A stretch of DNA of 64,000 nucleotides from a bacterium 0.1xD8-71 (GTDB taxonomy: Bacteria > Bacillota > Clostridia > Lachnospirales > Lachnospiraceae). Every line of letters starts with the position of its first letter. Position 1 is the first letter of the stretch. Made by a program: the position numbers and the translations under genes. Where the stretch lies: assembly GCA_003612405.1 (NCBI GenBank), contig RAYR01000009.1, forward strand, positions 124,001 through 188,000. Reading direction: 5' to 3'. Under the pieces are notes generated by a model that did no database searches, was not told where the DNA came from, and saw only the letters and a list, made by a program, of their open reading frames with translations. Below, piece by piece: positions 34,120-44,042 of this stretch.

Positions 34120-36357
34120 ATGAAAGAGAGGTATGCGGATATCATTGTGGATATATCCCATGAAAAGGTTGACAGACCTTTTCAATATAAGATTCCGCAG
34201 GCGCTTGCGGATGCAGTCTGTCCGGGTGTGAGAGTGCATGTGCCCTTTGGAAGAGGCAATCAGGATAAAGTGGGCTATGTGGTGGATATTTCCGATCATA
34301 CGGATTATCCGAAGGAAAAAATAAAAGAGATTACAGCTGTGGATGAGAAGGGTATCTCGGCGGAAGGCCGGCAGATCCAGGTGGCATACTGGTTGAAGAG
34401 ACAGTATGGATCTACCATGATTACGGCATTAAAGACGGTATTGCCGGTCAAACAGAAGCTGAAACGGCCGGAGAAAAAAAGAATCGTGCGCTGTGTCAGT
34501 GCGGGTGAACTGCCGGAAATAATAGAGCAGTGCAGGAAAAAGCATCAGGTGGCCAGGGTGCGGGTGCTGGAAGCGCTTCTGACAGAGGAAGAGCTTCCCT
34601 ATGAGTTGGTCAGACAGAAGCTGAATATTGCGCCTGCTGCTTTACAGGCGCTGGAAAAACAGGGATATCTCAGGATAGAACGGGAATCCTATTATCGGAA
34701 TCCTGTGCGGCAGATGAGCCGGCAGGAGGAAAGACCTTGTCTGAATGAGACGCAGGAACACATCATCGAGGAGGTACTTGCAGATTATCGGCAGGGCCGT
34801 CCGGGCACCTATCTGGTACACGGCGTTACCGGGAGCGGCAAGACAGAAGTGTATCTGGGTATCATAGAGCAGATGATTGCCATGGGGAAACAGGCCATAG
34901 TGCTGATTCCGGAGATCGCTCTGACTTATCAGACGCTGCTTCGTTTTTATAAAAGGTTTGGGGACCGGGTGTCTGTGATGAATTCCACTTTGTCCATGGG
35001 AGAGAAGTATGATCAGATCGAGCGGGCCAAAGCGGGGGAAATTGATGTGATCATCGGCCCGAGATCGGCCTTGTTTACGCCGTTTGCAAACCTTGGCGTG
35101 ATTGTTGTGGATGAGGAGCATGAGAGCAGTTATAAGAGTGAATCGAGTCCCAAGTATCATGCCAGGGAGACAGCCATCCAGATTGCCTCATTGTATGGCG
35201 CCAGTGTGGTGCTGGGTTCCGCGACCCCATCCCTGGAGGCATATTATCGGACAGCACTGGGACAATATAAACTATATGAAATGAAAGACCGCCCCGGTGG
35301 CAGTGTACTGCCGGAAGTCTGTACTGTTGATCTGCGGGAAGAATTAAAGCAGGGGAACCGTTCCGTGTTCAGCAGGAGATTGAAAGAACTGATGGAAGAG
35401 CGGCTGCGGGCGAAGGAACAGATCATTTTATTTTTAAACCGCAGAGGGTATGCAGGTTTTGTTTCCTGTCGTGCCTGCGGCCATGTGATGAAATGTCCTC
35501 ATTGTGATGTGTCTTTATCGGAACACAGAAACGGTATGCTGGTATGTCATTACTGTGGGTACGAGGAGCTGAAGAAAATGAAATGTCCCGCCTGCGGCTC
35601 CAGGTATCTGATGGGATTTAAGGCCGGTACAGAGCAGATTGAGGAGGCGATTCACAGGGAATTTCCAGGTGCACGGGTATTGCGCATGGACGCAGATACC
35701 ACCCGCACCAAGGAAAGCTATGAAAAGATACTATCAGCCTTTGCAGACGAGAGGGCGGATATTCTGGTGGGAACCCAGATGATCGTAAAGGGACATGATT
35801 TTCCCAATGTGACGCTGGTGGGTGTGTTGGCGGCGGATCTGTCGCTCAATCAGAATGATTACCGTGCCGGGGAACGGACCTTTCAACTGCTGACCCAGGC
35901 GGCCGGACGAGCGGGACGAGGTTCTAAACCCGGACAGGTGGTGATACAGACCTATCAGCCGGAGCATTACAGCGTGGTTCATGCGGCGAAGCAGGATTAT
36001 GAAGGCTTTTATGAAGAAGAGATTGCTTACCGGGATTTCATGCAGTATCCGCCGGTGGCACATCTGCTGGCTGTGCTGATTGTTTCGCAGATACAGGAAC
36101 AGGGTAAAAGATTGGGAGAAGAAATAACCGAAATGGTCAATTGTGAGATGGGAAGCAGGGCGGGCTTTCAGGTGATCGGTCCCACAGAAGCTACGATTGG
36201 CAAACTGAATGATCTTTACCGCCATGTTTTTTATGTGCGGCATGCAGATTATCAGGTGCTGGTGGAAGTAAAGGACAGGTTGGAGACTTTTTGCAGGCAG
36301 CGGGAATTGAAGAATCAGACAATACAGTTTGATTTTGATCCGATGACAACTTATTAG
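34120..36357 (+). CDS. priA: primosomal protein N' (replication restart helicase)
   Basis: A 745-residue superfamily 2 helicase that recognises stalled forks and reloads the replisome. The N-terminal DNA-binding region starts DIIVDISHEKVDRPFQYKIP. Walker A is GVTGSGKTEVYL with K241, and motif II is DEEH. A zinc region has four CxxC pairs (CRACGHVMKCPHC, CHYCG, CPACGS). Helicase motifs V and VI are GTQMIVKGHDFPNV and QAAGRAGRGSKPG. It stands at the head of the classical Firmicutes priA-def-fmt series. Confidence 0.95.
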   Translation: MKERYADIIVDISHEKVDRPFQYKIPQALADAVCPGVRVHVPFGRGNQDKVGYVVDISDHTDYPKEKIKEITAVDEKGISAEGRQIQVAYWLKRQYGSTMITALKTVLPVKQKLKRPEKKRIVRCVSAGELPEIIEQCRKKHQVARVRVLEALLTEEELPYELVRQKLNIAPAALQALEKQGYLRIERESYYRNPVRQMSRQEERPCLNETQEHIIEEVLADYRQGRPGTYLVHGVTGSGKTEVYLGIIEQMIAMGKQAIVLIPEIALTYQTLLRFYKRFGDRVSVMNSTLSMGEKYDQIERAKAGEIDVIIGPRSALFTPFANLGVIVVDEEHESSYKSESSPKYHARETAIQIASLYGASVVLGSATPSLEAYYRTALGQYKLYEMKDRPGGSVLPEVCTVDLREELKQGNRSVFSRRLKELMEERLRAKEQIILFLNRRGYAGFVSCRACGHVMKCPHCDVSLSEHRNGMLVCHYCGYEELKKMKCPACGSRYLMGFKAGTEQIEEAIHREFPGARVLRMDADTTRTKESYEKILSAFADERADILVGTQMIVKGHDFPNVTLVGVLAADLSLNQNDYRAGERTFQLLTQAAGRAGRGSKPGQVVIQTYQPEHYSVVHAAKQDYEGFYEEEIAYRDFMQYPPVAHLLAVLIVSQIQEQGKRLGEEITEMVNCEMGSRAGFQVIGPTEATIGKLNDLYRHVFYVRHADYQVLVEVKDRLETFCRQRELKNQTIQFDFDPMTTY

Positions 36358-36433
36358 TGATGCTATAGGGGAAGACTATATACCGGCATATAGCAGAGAA
36401 TACATAATAGAAGAAATGGGAGGAAAGGGTAAT

Positions 36434-36925
36434 ATGGCGACCAGAAAAATCAGGGAAATCGGGGATCCGGTTCTGACAAAGCAGTGTAAGGAAGTAGTGG
36501 AGATTACACCCAGGACACAGGAGTTGATTGATGATATGTTTGAGACTCTGTATGAGGCTAATGGTGTGGGGCTTGCAGCGCCCCAGGTGGGCATCTTGAA
36601 GAGAATTGTCGTGATTGATGTCACAGGGGAAGATCCTCTTTTATTGATTAATCCTAAGATTTTGGAGACCAGCGGGGAGCAGGAAGGTTATGAGGGGTGT
36701 TTGAGTGTGCCCGGCAAAACAGGGCATGTCCGGAGGCCTAATTATGTGAAGGCCATGGCCTATGATGAGAATATGAAACCCTTTGAAATCGAGGGAACAG
36801 AACTGCTTGCCAGAGCCATCTGCCATGAACTGGATCACCTGGATGGTCATCTCTATGTGGAGAAAGTGGAGGGACAGCTTTTGAACACGGAAGATCTGGA
36901 AGATGAGGAAGATGAAGAGGTATAG
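36434..36925 (+). CDS. def: peptide deformylase
   Basis: A 163-residue iron/zinc peptide deformylase that removes the formyl group from new proteins. All three motifs are present: GVGLAAPQVG, EGCLSVPG (with the metal-binding cysteine) and HELDHLDG (two metal histidines and the catalytic glutamate). I choose ATG 36434, which has GGAGG-AAAGGG upstream; an in-frame ATG at 36416 would place that site inside the gene. The C-terminus is strongly acidic (EDLEDEEDEEV). fmt follows after 24 bases, so formylation and deformylation functions are co-expressed. Confidence 0.95.
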   Translation: MATRKIREIGDPVLTKQCKEVVEITPRTQELIDDMFETLYEANGVGLAAPQVGILKRIVVIDVTGEDPLLLINPKILETSGEQEGYEGCLSVPGKTGHVRRPNYVKAMAYDENMKPFEIEGTELLARAICHELDHLDGHLYVEKVEGQLLNTEDLEDEEDEEV

Positions 36926-36949
36926 TGCGGGAAGGAGCATGGCAGCAAG

Positions 36950-37900
36950 ATGAAAATTGTATTTATGGGAACCCCCGATTTTGCGGTGGGGGCCTTGCAG
37001 GCAGTTATAGAGGCCGGCCATCAGGTAACAGCAGTGGTGACACAGCCGGACAAACCTAAGGGCAGAGGCAAAGAAGTACAGATAACTCCGGTAAAAGTAT
37101 GTGCCATGGCCCATAATATTCCGGTTTTTCAGCCGGTAAAGGTCAAGGCACCGGAGGCGGTGGAAGTACTGCGAAGTTATCAGGCGGATATTTTTGTGGT
37201 GGCGGCTTTTGGACAGATTCTGTCGGAAGAAATCCTGGAAATGCCCAGGTACGGCTGTGTGAACATTCATGCATCCCTGCTTCCTGCATACCGGGGAGCG
37301 GGTCCTATTCAGTGGGCCATTATTGACGGGCGAAGGAAGACAGGCATTACTATCATGCAGATGGATAAGGGACTGGATACGGGCGATATCCTGCTGCAAA
37401 AAGAAGTGATGATTGATGAGAGAGAGACAGGGGATTCTCTTCATGACAAGCTGGCGGCAGCGGGGGCGGAACTGATTGTGGAGGCACTTTCTAAGATCGA
37501 AGCCTCCCAGGTAACACCCCGCAGGCAGAATGACGAAGAATCCTGTTATGCGAAAATGTTACAGAAATCCATGGGAAAGATTGACTGGAACATGACATCC
37601 GAAAAACTGGACTGCCTGATCAGAGGATTGATTTCCTGGCCGGGTGCGTTTACCACATACCGCGGCAAAACCCTAAAAATCTGGGAAGAAGAACCTGTGG
37701 AGAAGGTGCCTTCTGACGGGCAGATACAGGAAGAAGAACCGGGTACGGTTCTGGGTGTGGAGAAAGATGCCTTTTATGTGCAGACAGGAAAAGGAGTTCT
37801 TAAAATACTGGCTGTACAGATGGAGGGTAAGAAGCGTATGGCCGTGAAAGATTTCCTGTTGGGGTATCCCGTCAAGGCAGGAGAATGTCTTGGGAATTAA
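36950..37900 (+). CDS. fmt: methionyl-tRNA formyltransferase
   Basis: A 316-residue enzyme that formylates initiator Met-tRNA using 10-formyl-tetrahydrofolate. MGTPDFAVGALQA starts the nucleotide-like fold. NIHASLLPAYRGAGPIQWA contains the catalytic asparagine and histidine and the SLLPAYRG loop, and MDKGLDTGDIL supplies the aspartate. The C-terminal OB-like domain begins near residue 205. Gene order def-fmt is standard. Confidence 0.95.
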   Translation: MKIVFMGTPDFAVGALQAVIEAGHQVTAVVTQPDKPKGRGKEVQITPVKVCAMAHNIPVFQPVKVKAPEAVEVLRSYQADIFVVAAFGQILSEEILEMPRYGCVNIHASLLPAYRGAGPIQWAIIDGRRKTGITIMQMDKGLDTGDILLQKEVMIDERETGDSLHDKLAAAGAELIVEALSKIEASQVTPRRQNDEESCYAKMLQKSMGKIDWNMTSEKLDCLIRGLISWPGAFTTYRGKTLKIWEEEPVEKVPSDGQIQEEEPGTVLGVEKDAFYVQTGKGVLKILAVQMEGKKRMAVKDFLLGYPVKAGECLGN

Positions 37901-37968
37901 CGGACCCTCAGCAATATAATTTGAAGCAGAAAGAGGAAAGATGAAAAGGCAAGGAGGTTGCTGTTATC

Positions 37969-38679
37969 ATGGGATATTACGGATACTATGGATATTATTT
38001 TGACCCCACCTATTTTCTGGTGCTGATTGGTGCAGTTTTATGTATTTTTGCACAGATGCGGGTCAGTTCTACCTATAACAAATATGCGAAGGTGCCAAGC
38101 CGGACAGGGATGACGGGAGCCCAGGCGGCGCAGAAAATCCTAAGTCTGTCAGGAATCTACGATGTACGGATTGAGCATGTGAGAGGAAGTCTGACAGATC
38201 ATTATGACCCGTCAAATAAGGTGCTGCGGCTTTCTGATTCGGTGTATGGATCTACCTCCATTGCGGCCATCGGAGTGGCGGCGCATGAGTGCGGCCATGC
38301 GGTGCAGCATGACCAGGAGTATTCACCGTTAAAGATTCGTTCGGCACTTGTACCGGCGGCAAATATCGGATCAAAGGCGGGGATTCCGTTGATTATTCTG
38401 GGGGCTTTCCTGGGAATGAACCAGGTGCTGATTCAGATTGGCATCTGGGTGTTTGCGCTGGCAGTGCTTTTTCAGATTGTGACACTTCCGGTGGAGTTTA
38501 ATGCTTCCGGCCGTGCACTTGCCATGCTTGGCGACTATGGGATGATGGAGCGGGACGAGGTGAGCGGCTGTCGTAAGGTATTAAAGGCTGCGGCGTTGAC
38601 TTATGTGGCGGCTGCGGCGTCAGCGATACTGCAATTACTCCGTCTGGTACTTTTATTTGGAAGACGGGATAATGACTGA
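37969..38679 (+). CDS. YugP-type membrane zinc metallopeptidase
   Basis: A 236-residue membrane protein of the neutral zinc metallopeptidase family (YugP-like). The N-terminus is unusually tyrosine/glycine-rich (GYYGYYGYYFDP) before the first helix. The zinc motif HECGHAVQH fits HExxH, and EFNASGRALAMLG supplies the distal glutamate region. Three or four membrane segments surround it. It follows the AAGGAGG site at fmt's end by 68 bases and overlaps rsmB by 8. The substrate is unknown. Confidence 0.85.
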   Translation: MGYYGYYGYYFDPTYFLVLIGAVLCIFAQMRVSSTYNKYAKVPSRTGMTGAQAAQKILSLSGIYDVRIEHVRGSLTDHYDPSNKVLRLSDSVYGSTSIAAIGVAAHECGHAVQHDQEYSPLKIRSALVPAANIGSKAGIPLIILGAFLGMNQVLIQIGIWVFALAVLFQIVTLPVEFNASGRALAMLGDYGMMERDEVSGCRKVLKAAALTYVAAAASAILQLLRLVLLFGRRDND

Positions 38680-40024
38680 TATGAATGTAAGAGAGATTAT
38701 ACTGGACCTGTTACTGGAACTGTCCAGAGGAAAAGAATACAGCAATATCCTGATTGCAGCCGTACTGGAGAAATATGATTATCTGGATGGCCGGGAGAAA
38801 GCATTTATCAAACGGGTGAGTGAAGGAACGATTGAGCGCAGGATACAGATTGACTATGTGTTAAATCTGTATTCTAAAACACCTGTGAACAGGATGAAGC
38901 CTCTGATCCGGGAACTTCTGCGAATGAGTACATACCAGCTTCTGTTTATGGAACATATTCCTGACGCAGCGGTTTGTAATGAGGCGGTGAAGCTGGCAAA
39001 GAAGAGAAAGTTTCAGGCTTTGCAGGGTTATGTGAATGGAGTCCTGAGAAATATTGCCAGAGGCCGGCAACAGCTTGTCTATCCGGACAGAGAAGCATCT
39101 TACCAGGAATATCTGTCGGTGTATTATTCCATGCCGTTGTGGCTGGTGGAACATTTCATCAAAGCCTATGGAGCAGCTTCCTGTGAAAAAATCCTTGCCT
39201 CTTATCTGCAAAGACAATCGGTGGGAATCCGATTGCGGGAGACTCTGTCAGAGGCAGAGAGAGAGGAACTGCTTGCTTCGTGGGAACAGGCGGGAATCAG
39301 TGCCAGAAGGCATCCTTATCTGCCCTATGCGGTGGAGATTGAGGGGGCTGAAGGCATCCGCAGGATGAAAGGGTTTGAGGAAGGACTTTTTGCAGTACAG
39401 GATGTCAGCTCCATGCTGGCAGTGGAGGCGGCAGGAATCCGGCCTGGAGATACCGTGATAGACGTCTGTGCGGCGCCGGGCGGTAAGGCATTTCATGCTG
39501 CCGATAAGCTTAATGGCACAGGACAGGTGATTGCCTGTGATGTGACAGGCTATAAGACAGACAGGATTGCAGAGAATGGTGCACGGCTTGGAGCGCAGAA
39601 CGTATCCGTCAGAGTCCAGGACGGGCGCTTGCGGGATGAGACTCTTGTGGCTAAGGCGGATGTGCTGCTGGCGGATGTACCATGTTCGGGACTGGGCGTC
39701 ATTGGCAGAAAACAGGATATTAAATACAGGGTCACGCCGGAGTCCTTACAGGAGATTCATAAACTGCAACGAGAGATTGTTGCCAATGTGACAGCATATA
39801 TCAAACCGGGCGGCATCATGATGTACAGTACCTGTACCATGAATCCGCCGGAGAATGAAGAGATGGCGGCGTGGATTTGCAGGGAATTTGCCATGGAAAA
39901 GGTGAGTATGGCACAGTTTCTGCCGGAAATACTACAGCAGGATATGAAGGAGGAAACCTTGCAGCTATTGCCGGGTGTGCATGAGACCGATGGCTTTTTT
40001 ATGGCAAAGTTCAGGAAGAAATAA
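38672..40024 (+). CDS. rsmB: 16S rRNA (cytosine-967-C5)-methyltransferase
   Basis: A 450-residue RsmB/Sun methyltransferase. The N-terminal 140 residues are a NusB-like RNA-binding fold (REIILDLLLELSRGKEYSN). The C-terminal Rossmann domain has the SAM motif DVCAAPGGKAFHAADK, ADVPCSGLGVIGRK with the proline-cysteine motif, and YSTCTMNPPENEE with the catalytic cysteine. I use ATG 38672, overlapping the YugP stop; ATG 38681 is a possible alternative. rlmN starts on the base after its stop, so the two rRNA methylases are coupled. Confidence 0.92.
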   Translation: MTDMNVREIILDLLLELSRGKEYSNILIAAVLEKYDYLDGREKAFIKRVSEGTIERRIQIDYVLNLYSKTPVNRMKPLIRELLRMSTYQLLFMEHIPDAAVCNEAVKLAKKRKFQALQGYVNGVLRNIARGRQQLVYPDREASYQEYLSVYYSMPLWLVEHFIKAYGAASCEKILASYLQRQSVGIRLRETLSEAEREELLASWEQAGISARRHPYLPYAVEIEGAEGIRRMKGFEEGLFAVQDVSSMLAVEAAGIRPGDTVIDVCAAPGGKAFHAADKLNGTGQVIACDVTGYKTDRIAENGARLGAQNVSVRVQDGRLRDETLVAKADVLLADVPCSGLGVIGRKQDIKYRVTPESLQEIHKLQREIVANVTAYIKPGGIMMYSTCTMNPPENEEMAAWICREFAMEKVSMAQFLPEILQQDMKEETLQLLPGVHETDGFFMAKFRKK

Positions 40025-41068
40025 ATGGAAGCAGAGAACAGACAAGATATCAAATCTTTTACGTTGGAAGAATTAAAAGAAGAGATGACCGGACTTTCGG
40101 AGAAGCCCTTCCGGGCAGTCCAGCTGTATGAGTGGATGCACAAAAAGCTGGCGCGCGGTTATGAACAGATGAGTAATATTCCTGCATCTCTCAAGGAAAA
40201 GTGTAAAGAGCACTACAGCTATACGGCACTCAGACTGGTAGAGGTACAGGAGTCCAGGATAGACGGCACAAAGAAATATTTGTTTGCGCTTGCCGACGGA
40301 AATATGGTGGAAAGTGTGCTGATGCATTATAAGCATGGCAACTCCGTCTGCATTTCTTCCCAGGCAGGGTGCCGTATGGGGTGTAAGTTCTGTGCTTCCA
40401 CACTGGATGGTTTAAAGAGGAATCTTTTGCCTTCTGAAATGCTGGATCAGGTTTACGCGATCACAAGGGAGAGCGGAGAGAGAGTCTCCAATGTGGTGGT
40501 CATGGGGACGGGGGAGCCTCTGGATAACTACGAGAATCTTTTGCGGTTCATTACCCTGCTTACGGACGAGAACGGCCTGCATATCAGCCAGAGGAATCTG
40601 ACCGTATCAACCTGTGGAATCGTGCCAAAGATGCGGGAACTGGCAAAGGAGAAATTACAGATCACACTGGCATTGTCTCTTCATGCGGCTACGGACGAAA
40701 CCAGAAGAGAGCTGATGCCTGTGGCCAATGTCTATTCTCTTGCAGAACTGATGGAGGCCTGTACCTATTATTTTGAACAGACAGGCAGGAGGATCACTTT
40801 TGAATATAGTCTGGTGCAGGGTGTCAATGATAGTAATAAGGATGCCGGAAGGCTTTCGGAACTGATAAGAGGCATGAACTGCCATGTCAATCTGATACCG
40901 GTGAATCCCATTAAAGAACGGACTTATGTACAGTCAGACAAGCGGGCTGTGGAAGCTTTCAGGGACAGGCTGATAAAGAATGGTATCACTGCGACAGTCC
41001 GCAGGGAGATGGGGCGTGATATCGACGGGGCCTGTGGACAGCTCAGACGCAGATTCCTGACAAGGTAG
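40025..41068 (+). CDS. rlmN: 23S rRNA (adenine-2503-C2)-methyltransferase, radical SAM
   Basis: A 347-residue radical SAM methylase that modifies A2503 of 23S rRNA and also tRNA. The cluster motif is C116-x3-C120-x2-C123 (CRMGCKFCAS). NVVVMGTGEPLDNY and the STCGIVPKM segment are typical. The methyl-carrying cysteine is in DIDGACGQLRRR near the C-terminus and distinguishes it, with the flanking region, from other families. Length and start fit RlmN rather than Cfr. Confidence 0.94.
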   Translation: MEAENRQDIKSFTLEELKEEMTGLSEKPFRAVQLYEWMHKKLARGYEQMSNIPASLKEKCKEHYSYTALRLVEVQESRIDGTKKYLFALADGNMVESVLMHYKHGNSVCISSQAGCRMGCKFCASTLDGLKRNLLPSEMLDQVYAITRESGERVSNVVVMGTGEPLDNYENLLRFITLLTDENGLHISQRNLTVSTCGIVPKMRELAKEKLQITLALSLHAATDETRRELMPVANVYSLAELMEACTYYFEQTGRRITFEYSLVQGVNDSNKDAGRLSELIRGMNCHVNLIPVNPIKERTYVQSDKRAVEAFRDRLIKNGITATVRREMGRDIDGACGQLRRRFLTR

Positions 41069-41083
41069 TCCGGGCGGTTTAAC

Positions 41084-41112
41084 TTGCTCTTTTGATTCTT
41101 ATGTGCTAATAT
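41084..41112 (+). promoter_or_regulatory. promoter of prpC-prkC-rsgA
   Basis: TTGCTC (41084-41089), 17 bases, TAATAT (41107-41112), in the 78-base gap after rlmN. Confidence 0.55.
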
Positions 41113-41146
41113 TATTAACTGGTAAAATGTCGTGGAGGATAACACT

Positions 41147-41893
41147 GTGCTCAGGTCTTACGCGCTGACGGATATCGGACAGAAAAGACAACTGAATCAG
41201 GATTTTATTTATCGGTCAGAGACTCCGGTGGGAAATCTGCCCAATGTATTTATTGTGGCAGATGGCATGGGAGGACACAATGCGGGAGACTATGCTTCCA
41301 GGCTCGCAGTGGAAACTGTGGTGGAGGAAATCAGCACATCCTTTGAGAAAAATCCTGTGAAGATTCTCAACAATGCCATAGAGCGTGCCAATGAGATGCT
41401 GAGAAAGCGTGCCAGGGAAGATCGGGCACTAAGCGGAATGGGTACTACGATTGTGGCTGCCACCTGTATGGGAAAGTATCTGGAAGTGGCAAATGTAGGG
41501 GACAGCAGGCTTTATGTGATAAGCGATGAGATCAGACAGATTACCCAGGATCATTCGCTGGTAGAGGAAATGGTTCGTATGGGCGGTCTTGATAAGGAGA
41601 CAGCAAGAAATCATCCGGATAAAAATATCATCACGAGAGCTGTTGGTGCAAGGCGTGATGTGGAGGTAGACTTTTTTGATGTAGAATTGCAGACGGGAGA
41701 TATGGTTTTACTTTGTTCTGACGGTTTGACTAACATGGTGGATGACGAGATGATATGCCGGATATTAAAAGGCGATGGAAATCTTGAGGACAGGGTAGAA
41801 GAATTGACGAGAACGGCCAATCAAAATGGCGGTAAAGATAACATTTCCGTGATTGTTATTGAACTGTCAGCAGACGAGGTGAAACATGATTAA
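41147..41893 (+). CDS. prpC: PP2C-type serine/threonine phosphatase
   Basis: A 248-residue PPM/PP2C phosphatase that reverses phosphorylation by the adjacent PrkC kinase. Metal-binding motifs are DIGQKRQLNQD, VADGMGGHNAG, GDSRLYV, SDGLTNMVDD and GGKDNISV. I choose GTG 41147, with GGAGG 8 bases upstream; a GTG at 41132 would place that site inside the gene. Eight bases at the end overlap prkC, indicating coupled translation. Symbol follows Bacillus usage (prpC/stp). Confidence 0.93.
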   Translation: MLRSYALTDIGQKRQLNQDFIYRSETPVGNLPNVFIVADGMGGHNAGDYASRLAVETVVEEISTSFEKNPVKILNNAIERANEMLRKRAREDRALSGMGTTIVAATCMGKYLEVANVGDSRLYVISDEIRQITQDHSLVEEMVRMGGLDKETARNHPDKNIITRAVGARRDVEVDFFDVELQTGDMVLLCSDGLTNMVDDEMICRILKGDGNLEDRVEELTRTANQNGGKDNISVIVIELSADEVKHD

Positions 41894-43991
41894 GATAGGT
41901 ATGATGATAGGAGACCGGTATGAGATCCTGGAAAAAATCGGTACCGGCGGTATGTCAGATGTATATAAAGCAAAAGATCACAAGCTGAACCGGTTTGTGG
42001 CAGTCAAAGTGCTGAAACAGGAATTCAGTGAAAATGCCAATTTTGTGTCCAAGTTCCGGGTGGAAGCCCAGGCGGCGGCCGGACTGATGCACCCGAATAT
42101 CGTGAATGTTTACGATGTCGGGGAAGAGGTTGATGTTTATTATATTGTCATGGAACTGGTGGAAGGCATCACCCTGAAGAAATATATAGAAAAGAAAGCC
42201 CGGCTTTCCGTGAAGGAGGCCATCAGTATTGCAATACAGGTTTCCATGGGCATTGAGGCCGCCCATAACAATCATATTATACATCGTGATATTAAGCCGC
42301 AGAATATCATTATATCCAAAGAAGGCAAGGTAAAGGTGACGGATTTTGGTATTGCGAAAGCGGCTACCAGCAATACCATTACTTCCAATGTGATGGGCTC
42401 TGTACATTATACTTCACCGGAGCAGGCCAGAGGCGGCTACAGTGATGAGAAGAGTGATATCTATTCGCTGGGTATCACCATGTTTGAGATGCTGACAGGA
42501 CGGGTTCCCTTTAATGGGGAAACCACAGTGGCGATTGCAATCAAACATATACAGGAAGAGCTCCCGTCCCCCAGGGACTATGTACCGGAGATTCCGATCA
42601 GTGTGGAGCACATTGTCTGCAAATGCTGTCAGAAGAGCCCGGACAGAAGATATCAGTCCATGGCGGAACTGATTGTGGATTTAAAGCAGTCGCTGATCAA
42701 TCCGGATGAGGACTTTGTCAAACTGATCGATCCGGACGAGGAGGCATCCACCAGAATGATCACGGACAGAGATATGGTGCAGATCAAACGGCAGTCTGAC
42801 GGCAGGGATTCCATGGAAGAAGCCATGCGCCTTAGAAGAAGCAGGGCGCGTGTCTACGAAGAGGACGATGAAGACGAAGAGGATGAGGATGACGATTGGG
42901 ATGATGAGGAGGATTACGATCCCAGAATGGAGAAAGTCACCACGATACTGGCAGTGGTGGCGGCGCTTCTGATCGGCGGCATTTTAATCTTTTTTGTTGG
43001 CAGGACACTTGGCGTATTTCATTTGGGAACGGAAGATACGGACACGTCGCAGGAGTCTGTGGAGCAGGTGGAAATGATCCGTGTGGTGGGTATGGATGTG
43101 GATGAGGCGAAACGTGCTTTATTAGAGCTGGGCCTCACACCGGAAATTCAATATGAAGTGTCAACGGCATATAAAGAAGGAACGGTTCTGCGGGCCAGTA
43201 TCCAGGATGGCATCATGGTAGATAAGGACAGTAATGTGATCCTGACGGTTGCTCAGGAAACAGAAGGCATTACGGTTCCGTCAGTGACGGGCAAATCCAA
43301 AGAAGAAGCCACATCCATATTAGAGAAAGACGGTTTTGTAGTCAATGCCGTGGAGAGTTATGATACTTCGGTAGAAAGCGGTTATGTCATCTCCCAGTCA
43401 CCGGAAGCACAGACTACGGCGCCGGAGGGTTCTTCCATTATCATACGGGTGAGTCAGGGATCTGAGGAGAATAAGGTCAGAGTGCCCAATGTAATCGGTA
43501 TGACAGAGATGGATGCCACAGCGCTGCTGACAGAGAGCGGCATTGTTGTCGGTACGGTCACGGAGGAAGAAAATGACGATCCTGCGCTGACAGATAAGGT
43601 CTGTTATCAGAGTTATTCCATGGGCTCTTATGTGGATAAGGGAACGACCATAGATCTGCGGATCAGTGTTGGGCCTTCTCAGGCTACTTATCGATATTCG
43701 GAAGGGATTGCACCGCCCACAGAGGATGCGGAGTATCAGGGAGGTATGCTGGTTACGGTGATTGTTACCACAGAGGATGGTACGCAGCTTTTAAATACAC
43801 AGACGGCTTCTTTTCCGGTGGCGGTGAACTACACGGGAATCAAATCAGCCACAGGTCTGATTACCTTTACTTTTACTGTGGAGAGACCGGAAACTACGAC
43901 CACGGATCCGGCGACCGGAGAGACCGTGACCATACCGGGTACGTCTGAGACCAAGACGGTGCATCGGCCGGTTAATTTCGTGGAAGAGTAA
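41886..43991 (+). CDS. prkC: PASTA-domain serine/threonine kinase
   Basis: A 701-residue Hanks-type membrane kinase that senses cell-wall fragments. The kinase domain (12-275) has GTGGMSDVYKAKD, the ATP lysine in VAVKVLK, HRDIKPQN, DFGIAKA and SPEQARGG. A very acidic juxtamembrane run (about 318-345) precedes one membrane helix (VVAALLIGGILIFFVG). Outside are three PASTA repeats (about 390-600), which bind muropeptides, then a beta-rich tail with a Thr/Pro segment. The acidic run is longer than in most homologues, which usually have basic Ser/Thr-rich linkers here. Cotranscribed with prpC. Confidence 0.95.
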   Translation: MIKIGMMIGDRYEILEKIGTGGMSDVYKAKDHKLNRFVAVKVLKQEFSENANFVSKFRVEAQAAAGLMHPNIVNVYDVGEEVDVYYIVMELVEGITLKKYIEKKARLSVKEAISIAIQVSMGIEAAHNNHIIHRDIKPQNIIISKEGKVKVTDFGIAKAATSNTITSNVMGSVHYTSPEQARGGYSDEKSDIYSLGITMFEMLTGRVPFNGETTVAIAIKHIQEELPSPRDYVPEIPISVEHIVCKCCQKSPDRRYQSMAELIVDLKQSLINPDEDFVKLIDPDEEASTRMITDRDMVQIKRQSDGRDSMEEAMRLRRSRARVYEEDDEDEEDEDDDWDDEEDYDPRMEKVTTILAVVAALLIGGILIFFVGRTLGVFHLGTEDTDTSQESVEQVEMIRVVGMDVDEAKRALLELGLTPEIQYEVSTAYKEGTVLRASIQDGIMVDKDSNVILTVAQETEGITVPSVTGKSKEEATSILEKDGFVVNAVESYDTSVESGYVISQSPEAQTTAPEGSSIIIRVSQGSEENKVRVPNVIGMTEMDATALLTESGIVVGTVTEEENDDPALTDKVCYQSYSMGSYVDKGTTIDLRISVGPSQATYRYSEGIAPPTEDAEYQGGMLVTVIVTTEDGTQLLNTQTASFPVAVNYTGIKSATGLITFTFTVERPETTTTDPATGETVTIPGTSETKTVHRPVNFVEE

Positions 43992-44042
43992 GGGAACGGA
44001 TGGCAGCAAAGAAGCATTGTGAAAGAGATAAGCTGAAGGGGT

